From NCBI GenBank assembly GCA_903928175.1, contig CAIYQA010000048.1, forward strand, positions 1-32,667: a stretch of DNA of 32,667 nucleotides, in the 5' to 3' direction. The first letter of the stretch is position 1; the number at the start of each line of letters is the position of its first letter. Shown one piece after another: positions 18,205 to 27,743 of this stretch. A model generated the notes under the pieces. It made no database searches. It saw only the letters and a list, made by a program, of their open reading frames with translations, and was not told where the DNA came from. The translations under genes and the position numbers were made by a program. The DNA is from an uncultured Spartobacteria bacterium. GTDB lineage: Bacteria; Verrucomicrobiota; Verrucomicrobiia; Chthoniobacterales; Chthoniobacteraceae.

Positions 18205-20250
18205 ATGAAAAATTGTCTCCTCCTCTTAGCTTTTTTGGCAGGCTTTTGCGCCAGCCCGCTTCATGCCGCACACCAGGCACTCGGTTTTTCGGTGAACGAG
18301 AAAACCGGGGCCATCGTTCTTCGGGACCGCCGCACGGGCCGTGTTTGGGAGCAGGTTCTCCTGGGCGATAAACCGGTGCAGCGGTTGGTCAAAAAAGACC
18401 CCTCCCAAAAAATATTCCAACTGGAATGCCTGCTGCCCGCCGTCCGCCGCGATGGCAAACCCGAGGCGGCTCCTTTCCAGATCACGGCTACCCTGAGCAA
18501 ATCCCGACCTGAAGTGGAGCTCAGCTTTCTCTTTACCGGCACGGGGCAATGGCGGGAGGCCAGCTACCCTTACGTGTTTACCATGACCGAGCCCGGGGCC
18601 TGCAATCTCTACCCCCACGGAGAAGGGATGTTGGTTCCGGTCAAAAAGAGCGACCCGGACGCGTTGGATTTCATCAGCGATTTCTATTACGGCGGAGTTC
18701 ATTCGCTGATGGCCTGTTTTGGGGTGCTCAACCCGACCAGCGGCTCCGGGATTTTCACGATATTGCCCAACATCGAATCGACCCGGGCAAACTGGAGCGT
18801 GACCCCCGGGGGGGAAAGCGTGATCAAATTTGGATGGCAGCCCAACAAGGGGGTGTTCGACCGTCCATACAAAATGCTGGTTAGCCTTTACGACCAGGGG
18901 GGATATGTCGCCATGGCCAGGCGCTACCGGGAATGGTTTGCCGCAACGGGACAGCATCGAAGTTTTGCCGAAAAGGCCAAAGCCAACCCCGAAGTGAAAC
19001 TTCTGGCCGGCTCCATGGTGTTTTATCCGATGACCGTGAACACTCCCGAACCGGCGAGGACCATGGCCGATCTGATCAAAGCCAACGGGGTGGAGCGCTG
19101 CCTGATCGCCATGCCCGCCCCGTTTGCCCCCCAGCATCACTACCCGGATCGGGAAAAATTGAGGTCCGTTTTTAATCATGTCCTTGAGCTTGGCTATACC
19201 CCTTTCCGATATGATCAGTTCCGGGATGCGTTTCGCCCAGACCCTTTGTTGGGCGCCCATTTCCAACTGAACACCGATGCCTGGCCCGATAAACTTGCCC
19301 TCCAGGAAAACGGCGTCCGGGTCGCCGCCTTTGGCCCGGACAAAAGCGGGGTGATTTGCCCCAAATTTTTTGTTTCTCTTGCCCAAAAGCATTTGCCGGA
19401 AATTTTCGCAGAGTTTCCCTACAAAGCTTGGTATCTGGATTGCCTTGGCTCGGTGAGTTTCAATTTCGAAGGCGATTGCTATAGCCCGGCCCATCCCGCC
19501 GATAATTTCGATGCCCGCCGGGAGCGTCTGGCTCTGTTGGAATATGTCCGCAGCTTGGGAAAGCTCACCGCGACCGAGTGCGGATTGGATTACCTTTGCC
19601 CTGTGGTCGATTGGTTTGAAGGCGCGGCCAGCCTGATCGCTTTTGTCGAAAAATTTCCTCCCAGCGTCCTGGCCGCCAGCGGCGCCAAGGATGACGCCGA
19701 GCTCTGGAAACGCGTGGAAAAAGCGCTTCCCACCGAGCGGGTGCCCTGGACCGTGAGCTTGAGTACCAAATACCGCATTCCGTTCTGGTCCCTAGCCCAC
19801 CATGATGAGGCGATGAACACCTGGCGCGTTGAGGATGGGATGCATAACCAGCCGGTTTATTGGGCCCGCAAAAATCTCTGGAGCGCGCTTTACGCGAGTG
19901 CGCCGATGTACCGGGTCTTCGAATTTGAGGTGAAAAAATACGCCCCCCAAATGGGACAGACTGCACAGTATGTCGGCTTTGTGACCCGGCGGGTGGGCTT
20001 GGCCGCGATGATCGATCATCGGTTTGTGACTCCCGACCGCCAGGTTCAGGAAACCCGGTTTGACGGCGGCTTTGGAGTCATCGCCAATTTCGGGGAAAAT
20101 CCATTCCGCCCAGAGGGCGGGCCGGAGATTCCTCCGGGGGAATATATTGCGTATGAATCCCAGGGGAATGGGCGGTTGTATCTAGCCCCGCCTTGCCGGA
20201 ATCTTTCCCCGGAGCAATTAGCTGCTGCGATGCAAAGCAAACCAAAATAG
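18205..20250 (+). CDS. Secreted GH101/GH129-like glycoside hydrolase (paralog B)
   Basis: Signal peptide MKNCLLLLAFLAGFCASPLHAA. Colinear with paralog A: YPHGEGMLVP, GGYVAMA(R/K).YR.W, KAKANPEV..LAG, Y(D/N).FRDAF, LDCLGS, TECGLDYL, KYRIPFWSL.HHD. Confidence 0.7.
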   Translation: MKNCLLLLAFLAGFCASPLHAAHQALGFSVNEKTGAIVLRDRRTGRVWEQVLLGDKPVQRLVKKDPSQKIFQLECLLPAVRRDGKPEAAPFQITATLSKSRPEVELSFLFTGTGQWREASYPYVFTMTEPGACNLYPHGEGMLVPVKKSDPDALDFISDFYYGGVHSLMACFGVLNPTSGSGIFTILPNIESTRANWSVTPGGESVIKFGWQPNKGVFDRPYKMLVSLYDQGGYVAMARRYREWFAATGQHRSFAEKAKANPEVKLLAGSMVFYPMTVNTPEPARTMADLIKANGVERCLIAMPAPFAPQHHYPDREKLRSVFNHVLELGYTPFRYDQFRDAFRPDPLLGAHFQLNTDAWPDKLALQENGVRVAAFGPDKSGVICPKFFVSLAQKHLPEIFAEFPYKAWYLDCLGSVSFNFEGDCYSPAHPADNFDARRERLALLEYVRSLGKLTATECGLDYLCPVVDWFEGAASLIAFVEKFPPSVLAASGAKDDAELWKRVEKALPTERVPWTVSLSTKYRIPFWSLAHHDEAMNTWRVEDGMHNQPVYWARKNLWSALYASAPMYRVFEFEVKKYAPQMGQTAQYVGFVTRRVGLAAMIDHRFVTPDRQVQETRFDGGFGVIANFGENPFRPEGGPEIPPGEYIAYESQGNGRLYLAPPCRNLSPEQLAAAMQSKPK

Positions 20251-20400
20251 AGATTCAAGGCGTAGCGTTCCGACCGTCGAATAATTCTGTCTTTTGAGTT
20301 GCGGAAAGCAGCTAAAACGTGCTAGATCATCGCCTTGGATGAATGCGCCAGCCATTGCCCTGAATCCCAATAACCCGGAAACTCTTTCTGGCCTGCCGAT

Positions 20401-22179
20401 ATGATGTGTTCTGATCGTGCGCAGGCTGAAGCTGAGTGGATTTCCCCGCGCAAATTTCGCTTTGCTTCGGCCGGTTCCCAAAATGCCAACCCGGGTTGGA
20501 AGAGCTTCCAGCCTGAGGGCTGGAGACTGTGTCCCGGCGACCGACTTTACTTGGATTTCGACCGGAAACATTTTGGGCGCATCCACCTTCACGTCGCAGC
20601 GTCGCAGGCAACGCTCCTTCGGGTTTATGCGTTTCCGCATGAGGAGACCGAACCGGCTTTCGAATTCGCCTACAAGCATTACAAAAACCCGGAATTCCCG
20701 CTTGCCTGGGGGACCATTATTCTGCCCCCGATTGAAGGATTGCTGACCCCGGGTGAACAGCATTGGACCGACTGCCATTCCCGCGCATTTCGGTTCCTTC
20801 GCGTGGAGGCTGAAGGAGAGATCGTGGTCCGGGGCATTGAACTGGAGGCGAGCGCATGGCCCGGTCTTTGCGAAGGTCAATTCGAGTGTTCCGATTCGGA
20901 AGTCAACCGGGCCTGGGAGATGGGGCGTCAGACGTTGGGGCTTTGCATCCAACCGGCCTTGGAATCCCAGCAACCGGTGGGTGAACCTGGCCAGTGGGTT
21001 CTCTGGGATGGTTGCCGCAGGGACCGGGAAATTTGGATTGGCGATTTGCGTCCCGCCGCATTGGCTCATTATTCCCTGAGCTCGAATCCCGAGCCAGTGG
21101 CCACTTCACTGCGGTTGGCGGCGGCTGGCGCGTTTGAAAATGGGCTGATCCCGGGGAGCGTCTCCAGTCGGCAGGTCTTTAATGAGTATGCGCTCTGGTG
21201 GGTTATCACGCTCTGGGAATACGTCTTTTACACTGGGGACACGCTGCTTGCGACGGAATTGGGACCGGCCTTGAAGCGCCTGATGGGGTGGATCGCGTCT
21301 CACGTGAGCGGCTCGAAGGGGCTCTTTGAGGTCGAGAATTCCTGGAGCTATACGCTTCCGCGCAAAGGCCCGCTCTGTGGCCCCAATATCGTCTTGAGCC
21401 AGGCTTACCTGGCGGCGGCCCGGTTGGCCAAGTACTGCGGCTTGGACGCGGCCAGTTTTGAGTTGCTGGCAGCCGATCAACGCGCCCGAGTCCTGCAAAA
21501 ATATTACGATACAGAACACCACCTCTTCCGCGATCTGCCCGATACCACCCAGGATCAGCGAGTGTGGGAGGATAATAACGCCTTGGGGATCCTCTTGGGA
21601 GTGGCTCCGCCCCAAGACCGCCTTTCCATTCTGGCTCAGCTCAAAAACCGGCTTTGGGGGGCTTGGGGAGCGGCTACCTGTTCGCCAAAGTTTGCCGAAG
21701 AGGAATTAAATCCGCTTTGCCCGTGGGCGCACAACGGGACGATTTGGCCCTTTGCGAACGCTTATGAAGTGGGCGCGTGGATGCAATGCGGCGAGGTAAC
21801 CCAGGGGCTCGACCTGCTCAAGCGCTACACCCGCGCTTGTCACCGCGCTGGGAGCGAGACCATTTGGGAGATGATCCATGCCGATGGCTCGTTGCCCCTC
21901 TCTCCCGATCACCGGTATCTTTTAAGCCTGTGTCATGCCTGGGGGGCAACCGCAAACCACCATCTCCAGCGCGATCTGCTCGGGGTTGTTCCCTTGGTTG
22001 AGGGATGGCGCAAAGTGCGCATCGCACCCCAAATGGGCAATTTGGAATGGGCTGTCGGCTCGGTTCCCACCCCGATGGGACCTATTCGGCTTGAGGCGAC
22101 CCAGCACGGGGAAGCCGTGCGCTACAAGATTATGGAAATCCCCCCGGAAATCGAAGTGGAATCCGCGGGCCAGAAATAA
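20401..22179 (+). CDS. GH78-like (alpha-L-rhamnosidase-type) six-hairpin glycosidase
   Basis: 592 aa. FECSDSEVNRAWEMGRQTLGLCIQPALES...QWVLWDGCRRDREIWIGDLRPAALAHYSL and TIWEMIHADGSLPLSPDHRYLLSLCHAWGATANHHLQRDLLGVVPL are typical rhamnosidase catalytic-domain landmarks. No signal peptide. Confidence 0.8.
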   Translation: MMCSDRAQAEAEWISPRKFRFASAGSQNANPGWKSFQPEGWRLCPGDRLYLDFDRKHFGRIHLHVAASQATLLRVYAFPHEETEPAFEFAYKHYKNPEFPLAWGTIILPPIEGLLTPGEQHWTDCHSRAFRFLRVEAEGEIVVRGIELEASAWPGLCEGQFECSDSEVNRAWEMGRQTLGLCIQPALESQQPVGEPGQWVLWDGCRRDREIWIGDLRPAALAHYSLSSNPEPVATSLRLAAAGAFENGLIPGSVSSRQVFNEYALWWVITLWEYVFYTGDTLLATELGPALKRLMGWIASHVSGSKGLFEVENSWSYTLPRKGPLCGPNIVLSQAYLAAARLAKYCGLDAASFELLAADQRARVLQKYYDTEHHLFRDLPDTTQDQRVWEDNNALGILLGVAPPQDRLSILAQLKNRLWGAWGAATCSPKFAEEELNPLCPWAHNGTIWPFANAYEVGAWMQCGEVTQGLDLLKRYTRACHRAGSETIWEMIHADGSLPLSPDHRYLLSLCHAWGATANHHLQRDLLGVVPLVEGWRKVRIAPQMGNLEWAVGSVPTPMGPIRLEATQHGEAVRYKIMEIPPEIEVESAGQK

Positions 22180-22225
22180 AACTCCAGTGAGCAACACCAA
22201 GCATTAACCCGAAAGGAAAATTGAT

Positions 22226-23608
22226 ATGGCGATGATGTATATTCCTGCTGACCAACAGCAGTCCGGAACCCAAAACACCAGTGGGATTTTGATTGCGAGC
22301 GTGGCCGTGGCCGCGTTGGGCTCTTTTTTGTTCGGCTTCGACACAGCCGTAATTTCGGGAACCACGGATGCCCTGCGCAACGTGTTTTCACTTTCCGAAA
22401 ATCTTCTCGGGTTGACCGTTTCCAGTGCCTTGCTGGGCACCATGGCCGGAGCCCTTCTGGTGGCCCGTCCCGCAGATCGCTGGGGACGCCAGCCGGTCTT
22501 GAGCACAATGGCCCTCCTGTTTCTGATCTCGGCGTTGGGCTGTGCTTTTTCGGGGAATTGGTATTTGCTTTTATTATCCCGTTTCATTGGAGGGGTTGCC
22601 GTGGGGGGAACCTCGGTGGTCTCGCCCATGTACATTACGGAGATTGCTCCGCCGAAGCGCCGGGGAGTTTTGGTGGCCATCGCGCAGCTCATGATTGTCT
22701 TGGGGATTCTGGGCGCCTACTGCTCGAATTTTGCCGTGGCAGCTTATTTCGGGGCGGAACATTTGGCCAACTGGCGTTGGATGTTCGGAGTGATGGCCCT
22801 GCCCGCAGCGGCGTTTTTGGTCACCGTTTTTCTGATCCCGGAAAGCCCGCGCTGGCTGGTCAAAAAAAACCGCATGGAGGAGGCGCAAAAAGTACTTTCC
22901 AGTATCGGCCATGAAAATCCCCAGGCCGAATTGGAGGAGATGGCCCAGTCGTTGCAAGCCGAACGCAGTGGAACCCACCAGGCACTGTTTCAGCGCAAGC
23001 ACCTTCGCCCGGTTCTCCTGGCCGTGATGATTGCCGTATTCAATCAATTGGATGGCATTAACGCCGTGCTTTATTATTCAGCCGATATTTTCCGGATGGC
23101 CGGTGCCGATAGCGCCAGCGCCTTGCAGCAATCGATGATCGTCGGTTTGACCAACTTGGTGATGACCTTGGTGGCCATGACCCTGATCGATCGGCTCGGA
23201 CGCAAGGCTCTGTTGTTGATGGGTTCCGTGACTTTTATTTTCTCCCATTGCCTGGCGGCCTATGTCTTTTATGCCCAGATCCACAGCTGGTTGATGATTG
23301 CAGCCCTGATGGGAATCGTTGGGACCCATGCTTATTCGCAAGGCGCCGTCGTTTGGGTCATTATCAACGAACTCTTGCCCAATTCCATCCGCGCCTCTGC
23401 AGGTTCTCTGGTTTGTTTCCTCATGTGGCTCCTTTGCGCCCTGATCAGTTGGGGCTTCCCGGTGATCGCTAAAATCTCGGCTGCCGGCATCTTCTTGTTT
23501 TTCGCCTTGATGATGGTTTTGCAGCTATTCCTGGTCTGGAAATATCTGCCGGAAACCAAAGGGATTTCCTTGGAGGAATTGCAAAGGCAGTTCGGGGTGA
23601 AGGATTAG
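22226..23608 (+). CDS. MFS sugar porter (Sugar_tr family)
   Basis: 460 aa. VAALGSFLFGFDTAVISGTTDAL, RPADRWGRQPVL, SRFIGGVAVGGTSVVSPMYITEIAPPKRRGVLVAIAQLMIVLGI, PESPRWLV, PETKGISLEEL. AAAGGA-like RBS upstream. Confidence 0.95.
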   Translation: MAMMYIPADQQQSGTQNTSGILIASVAVAALGSFLFGFDTAVISGTTDALRNVFSLSENLLGLTVSSALLGTMAGALLVARPADRWGRQPVLSTMALLFLISALGCAFSGNWYLLLLSRFIGGVAVGGTSVVSPMYITEIAPPKRRGVLVAIAQLMIVLGILGAYCSNFAVAAYFGAEHLANWRWMFGVMALPAAAFLVTVFLIPESPRWLVKKNRMEEAQKVLSSIGHENPQAELEEMAQSLQAERSGTHQALFQRKHLRPVLLAVMIAVFNQLDGINAVLYYSADIFRMAGADSASALQQSMIVGLTNLVMTLVAMTLIDRLGRKALLLMGSVTFIFSHCLAAYVFYAQIHSWLMIAALMGIVGTHAYSQGAVVWVIINELLPNSIRASAGSLVCFLMWLLCALISWGFPVIAKISAAGIFLFFALMMVLQLFLVWKYLPETKGISLEELQRQFGVKD

Positions 23609-23770
23609 TTAGTCCAAAAACTGGCAGGGCCGGCGATACGGGCTGCATGGTTTTGCAGGCGGGCCTGCCCACGGTTCTGTACCGCTTGATGGGCCGCCGA
23701 CAGCTTGAGAGCAAGGTTTGGTGGACCGGATCGGTGCTGTCGAAGTGACCTGATAAAAAGGGAGTCGTTA

Positions 23771-23930
23771 TCTCATTAACACCGGGCTTTAGCCCGGTGA
23801 ACCTTCGCGCATTTGCGAAAAGCCGTTTCAACGGCTTATCCCGAAGCTCTTTTATGAAAGGGAAGCCGTTGAAACGGCTGGCGTCCCCGCTTGTGGCATG
23901 CACCGGGCTGAAGCCCGGTGTCAATGAGAG
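23771..23930. repeat. REP/MITE-like inverted pair (copies 2 and 3)
   Basis: Left arm CTCATTAACACCGGGCTTTAGCCCGGTG plus AAGCCGTTTCAACGGCTT (23820-23837). Right arm AAGCCGTTGAAACGGCT (23863-23879) plus CACCGGGCTGAAGCCCGGTG (23901-23920) and TCAATGAGAG. The arms are inverted copies. Confidence 0.85.
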
Positions 23931-23963
23931 CACTCCACTCGAGGCACGCACGAGTGGGAGTGG

Positions 23964-24015
23964 TCTCGGAGTGAGCGCGATCTTGGGAGTTGGCGCGGTC
24001 TTGGGAGTGGGCGGA
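23964..24015. repeat. Short imperfect tandem repeat, about 17-18 bp x 3
   Basis: TCTCGGAGTGAGCGCGA / TCTTGGGAGTTGGCGCGG / TCTTGGGAGTGGGCGGA. Confidence 0.55.
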
Positions 24016-24049
24016 CAGGCCACAAGCCTGCCTTGACAGCCCGGTCCCT

Positions 24050-25159
24050 CTATTTGCCCCAGCGTTCCACCCGCCGCAGCGTTTCGCTCTCTTGCCCCTC
24101 TTCAACACCGAGGCAGAGGAAGACTCCTTCGCGGGGCATTTGACTCATAAACGCATCCAACTCCTCAATGGGCACGTCCACGAGGACGGACTTTCCAGCG
24201 GCTAGAACCCGCTTCAGAAGCGGAATCCATTGCTGGATGGGCCAGTCCAGGCCGAGGCCTTGCACCCATTGAATGGCTTGAATGCCGGGGTGGGTCAAAA
24301 TCAGATCCAAATGGCGCGCCACGCCCTTTCCATCCAAGTGGAAGACCGCCCGGTCCATCCCACTCAACTCTTGGCGAATGGGAGGAAAACCAAACTGCTC
24401 GAAATGCCCGGGCGAAATCATCGTCGAGAAATCGCAGCTCGGAATGTGCATTTTTCCGGGGCAGGGAATGTTCATCCATGTCACCGAGGGTTGTCCTGCC
24501 TTTTTGAGAAGGGCATCGAAGGAATCGAAAATGGGATGAAAATCGCGAACCGAAAGCTCCACCAACGGTTGGAGCAATTCCGGATCAGTCACCATGTCCA
24601 TGCAAAGATTGTCGCCTCCGCGCCAGGCGGCAACGCAGTCAAGACCCGGGTGCAAATCTGTATAGCCGACCCAGTATCGACCGCCACAGCGCTCCAGGGC
24701 CGCTCGAGTCATTTCCTCAATTTTCTTGAAAAACGGGCTCTGAAACGGGTCGTTTTTGAGAATGGAAAGATCGTCCAAGCTCTCAATTACTGGGTGATAC
24801 CAAGTAGTCACTTCCGCAAATTCAATATCCCCGGCATAAAGAGCAGAGTAAAGGTTGGGCCCCAGGTTGGGGAAAAACACGGGAAAGGTTTCTCCATGAA
24901 AGACTTTGCCCTCAAGGGAACGCTCAAACTCGGCAAGTTGATACTCGGTGTCCATCCAGCGCTCCCGAAGCGAACCCCAGCGGGTGGGGTCCAAGGGGAG
25001 CCCGGCGTCGAATTGGGCATTGTGCTTGTAGAAGCGCACGGGAGGCCGGTCGAGGATTGCCTGATTAAACCAAGCCTCAATGCGGTTGAGACAAGAATGA
25101 AAATCAGGTTTTGAGAGAAGTGGCTGGATTGCGTTTTGCATGTGCGTCATTAATTTCAA
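24050..25159 (-). CDS. Uroporphyrinogen decarboxylase-like (URO-D superfamily) protein
   Basis: 369 aa. Ends VFHLDGKGVARHLDLILTHPGIQAIQWVQGLGLDWPIQQWIPLLKRVLAAGKSVLVDVPIEELDAFM, resembling the C-terminal half of URO-D-like/corrinoid methyltransferase-like proteins. Confidence 0.7.
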   Translation of the reverse strand: MKLMTHMQNAIQPLLSKPDFHSCLNRIEAWFNQAILDRPPVRFYKHNAQFDAGLPLDPTRWGSLRERWMDTEYQLAEFERSLEGKVFHGETFPVFFPNLGPNLYSALYAGDIEFAEVTTWYHPVIESLDDLSILKNDPFQSPFFKKIEEMTRAALERCGGRYWVGYTDLHPGLDCVAAWRGGDNLCMDMVTDPELLQPLVELSVRDFHPIFDSFDALLKKAGQPSVTWMNIPCPGKMHIPSCDFSTMISPGHFEQFGFPPIRQELSGMDRAVFHLDGKGVARHLDLILTHPGIQAIQWVQGLGLDWPIQQWIPLLKRVLAAGKSVLVDVPIEELDAFMSQMPREGVFLCLGVEEGQESETLRRVERWGK

Positions 25160-25207
25160 GGAGGATCAGCGCCCAGGCAGTAACTACCCCGGAATTGGAT
25201 CGACCGT

Positions 25208-25230
25208 CATGTCCCAAAAATTGTGACATG
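25208..25230. promoter_or_regulatory. Operator-like palindrome, site 2
   Basis: CAT-GTCCCAA-AAA-TTGTGAC-ATG: 7-3-7 inverted repeat with one mismatch and extended CAT/ATG arms, between the divergent URO-D-like and histidine kinase genes. Confidence 0.6.
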
Positions 25231-25313
25231 TTCGTGAGCCTACCGGAGAGCAATGTCCTTGTCGAGCCTAAGCCGGAATGGTAACAATAGCACTGTCCTG
25301 CCGAAGGACCGCC

Positions 25314-27026
25314 ATGCCCAATTTGCTCCGCGCCATTCCATTCTGCCTTATTGCCTGCTCTCTTTTCGGTCTGACGCCAACCCTTCAAGCTGCAATCGTC
25401 CTCACCCAAGTGGCTGCTGACGGGAAGCCTATTGCCGGTTTGCCCAGTGCCTTTGACATGGCCAAGCCGCTTTCCATTGCTTCGAGCACCCGCTCGTTGA
25501 GCCTTGAGTTCGATCAGACCAATGAAGAGGGGAAAACCTCGGACAGGCTTCGCTACAAGCTGGAGGGCTACGACCGCAACTGGCAGGATCTTTTGTCCAA
25601 CATGCGAGGGTTCCTGGAGTTTCACAATTCGAGTGGAGACGTGCTCGGGACGGAGGAGTTTTATCTCAAAGGAGAAACGCCCGGGTGGCGGGGAAGCCCG
25701 GAAACCTCGGATTTCGTGGAATACACCCGGACCTGCACTGCCCCGGAAGGCTCTTGCAAAGTCGAGGTGGTCCTCATGTCGCATGGTCCCAACGCCACCA
25801 TGGGGGTGGTCGGGTTTGACGCAATCCGGTTGTCTGTGGTCTCCCCGGGCAGCTCGACTCCCAAAGTCTATGAATTGAATGCGGAAGGGATCCATGGGTT
25901 TCCCCAACCCAGTGATCCTTCGGCTTTTTGGGATCGGGGAGGGTCTCGGGCAAGCCTGGCTGAAGTGCGGATCATGAACACGCCTGCGCCTCACCCGATC
26001 CTGGTTTTTAATGACGATGCTCCTTCCCATTATGCCACCTGGGTCACCCGCTGGAACAAGCCTTTGGAGGTCAAGCCCGGCGACCAAGTCACCCTGAGCT
26101 TTAAAGCCGCTTACAGCATCGGCTCGGGCGGGCCCGGAGTCGCTGAGTTCCCGCAACTTCAGCCTGGGAATTATTTTTTCAGGGCGGTGGCGACCCGGGC
26201 CGATGGAGAGCCGAACGGGGCGGAGTTGGTGCTTCCGCTCGTGATCACTGCCCCCTGGTACCGGCACATGGGATTCTGGGTGGCACTCTCGGTGGTGATG
26301 AGCGCGGGGGTGGCTTGGTTCAGCCGGTGGAGTCTCAAACGTCGCATGCAGATGCGGCTTGCGGCCTTGGAACACGAGCGGGCGATGGAACGGGAACGGG
26401 AGCGGATTGCGCGGGATCTGCACGACCATATCGGAGCCGGTTTGACCGAAATCGCCATGCAAAGCGACTGGGTTGATGGCGATCTGGAGCAAGGCGTAAC
26501 CCAGCGAACCCGGCAGCGGGTCAAAGCCATCCGTCAATCGGCCACGGACCTTGCCCGCGGAGTCGATGAAATGGTTTGGGCCATCAATCCGGCAAACGAC
26601 AGCCTCAAGCGATTTGCCAATTATTTGGCCCAATGCTCGGCCCAGTTCCTGGAGGCTGCCGGGGTCCGCGTTCGCTTTGATATTCCAGCGGACCTGCCGG
26701 AAATTCCGCTCCCGGGAAAACTGCGGCATGCGCTCTTCCTGGTGGTGCTCGAAGCAATCAACAATGCCGTAAAATATGCCCGCGCCACGCTGGTGCGTCT
26801 GGAGTTGCAGGTGGGTCAGGAAGGACTCCATCTTGCGATCGAAGATGACGGGCAGGGATTTGACCTTGCCGGACCCAGCCCGGAAGGCAGCCATGAAGGG
26901 TTGAACAACATGCGGCACCGCATGGACGAAATCGGGGGTGCGTTTTCCATTGCAAGCAAAAAGGGGACGGGGACGCGCATCGAACTTTTTGCTCCGCTCA
27001 CTTATCCCAATCCGAATTTATCATGA
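25314..27026 (+). CDS. Y_Y_Y-type sensor histidine kinase (HisKA_3)
   Basis: Signal peptide from ATG 25314, RLRYKLEGYDRNWQD...LQPGNYFFRAVATRADGEPNGAELVLPLVITAPWYRHMGFW, TM segment, EHERAMERERERIARDLHDHIGAGLTEIAMQ, EDDGQGFD. ORF opens at 25278. Confidence 0.88.
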   Translation: MPNLLRAIPFCLIACSLFGLTPTLQAAIVLTQVAADGKPIAGLPSAFDMAKPLSIASSTRSLSLEFDQTNEEGKTSDRLRYKLEGYDRNWQDLLSNMRGFLEFHNSSGDVLGTEEFYLKGETPGWRGSPETSDFVEYTRTCTAPEGSCKVEVVLMSHGPNATMGVVGFDAIRLSVVSPGSSTPKVYELNAEGIHGFPQPSDPSAFWDRGGSRASLAEVRIMNTPAPHPILVFNDDAPSHYATWVTRWNKPLEVKPGDQVTLSFKAAYSIGSGGPGVAEFPQLQPGNYFFRAVATRADGEPNGAELVLPLVITAPWYRHMGFWVALSVVMSAGVAWFSRWSLKRRMQMRLAALEHERAMERERERIARDLHDHIGAGLTEIAMQSDWVDGDLEQGVTQRTRQRVKAIRQSATDLARGVDEMVWAINPANDSLKRFANYLAQCSAQFLEAAGVRVRFDIPADLPEIPLPGKLRHALFLVVLEAINNAVKYARATLVRLELQVGQEGLHLAIEDDGQGFDLAGPSPEGSHEGLNNMRHRMDEIGGAFSIASKKGTGTRIELFAPLTYPNPNLS

Positions 27027-27685
27027 TCCAAGTTGCCGTAGTTGAAGATGACGCCCGACTCCGCTGCGTGGTGGCCGAAACCCTGGCCTCCACCAATGAC
27101 TGCCGGTGCGCAGCCATTTATCCCGATGGGGCCAGCGCCGTTGCGGAGCTCCCTGCGTTGGCTCCCGACGTGATCCTGATGGATATCAACCTGCCGGATC
27201 TGAGCGGGGTGGAATGTGTGGCTCAAATCGCCCCGCTGCTGCCAAAAACTGAGATCATCATGCTGACGGTGTTTCAGGACCCGGCAACGATTTTTCAAGC
27301 CCTGGCCGCAGGCGCCCATGGCTATTTGGTCAAACCGGTGATGCCGAAACAGCTCTTGGACTCGATCCGTGAAATTCGCGCCGGGGGTGTTCCAATGAGC
27401 CCGGGAATTGCCCGGGAAGTCATCGACTATTTCCGTCGGCCGGTTCCCACCCCCGCAGCCAAAGACGCTTGCTCGGAGGATAGCAAACTCGGCGCTCGCG
27501 AACATCAGGTGCTGCAGGCGCTTAATCAGGGGCTGACTTACAAGGAGATCGCTGCCGAATTGAAGATCTCCATCTGGACCGTGGCCACTTATGTGCGGCG
27601 GATCTATGAAAAACTCCACGTGCGGAGCCGAAGCGAAATCATTGCCCGCTTTCGAAAAAACACCCCTTCTACGGCCCCCGATTAA
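27023..27685 (+). CDS. NarL/FixJ (LuxR-type HTH) response regulator
   Basis: REC: VAVVEDDARLRCVVAETL...VILMDINLPDLSGVECV...GAHGYLVKPV. HTH: LGAREHQVLQALNQGLTYKEIAAELKISIWTVATYVRRIYEKLHVRSRSEIIARF. 4-nt overlap with the kinase gene. Confidence 0.95.
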   Translation: MIQVAVVEDDARLRCVVAETLASTNDCRCAAIYPDGASAVAELPALAPDVILMDINLPDLSGVECVAQIAPLLPKTEIIMLTVFQDPATIFQALAAGAHGYLVKPVMPKQLLDSIREIRAGGVPMSPGIAREVIDYFRRPVPTPAAKDACSEDSKLGAREHQVLQALNQGLTYKEIAAELKISIWTVATYVRRIYEKLHVRSRSEIIARFRKNTPSTAPD

Positions 27686-27743
27686 TGAAAAGCTGTGGGC
27701 CGCGCCGCCGGCTTACCCATACGGCCCATTGGGATCCGGGGAA

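Noticed and set aside
23797-24036. 79-aa ORF (FMKGKPLKRLASPLV...GLKPGVNE...)
   Set aside because: It is translation of the REP-like palindromes and short tandem repeat, not a plausible gene.
25104-26918. 604-aa minus-strand ORF antisense to the sensor kinase
   Set aside because: Overlaps a clear HisKA_3 kinase and shows no family signature; shadow ORF.
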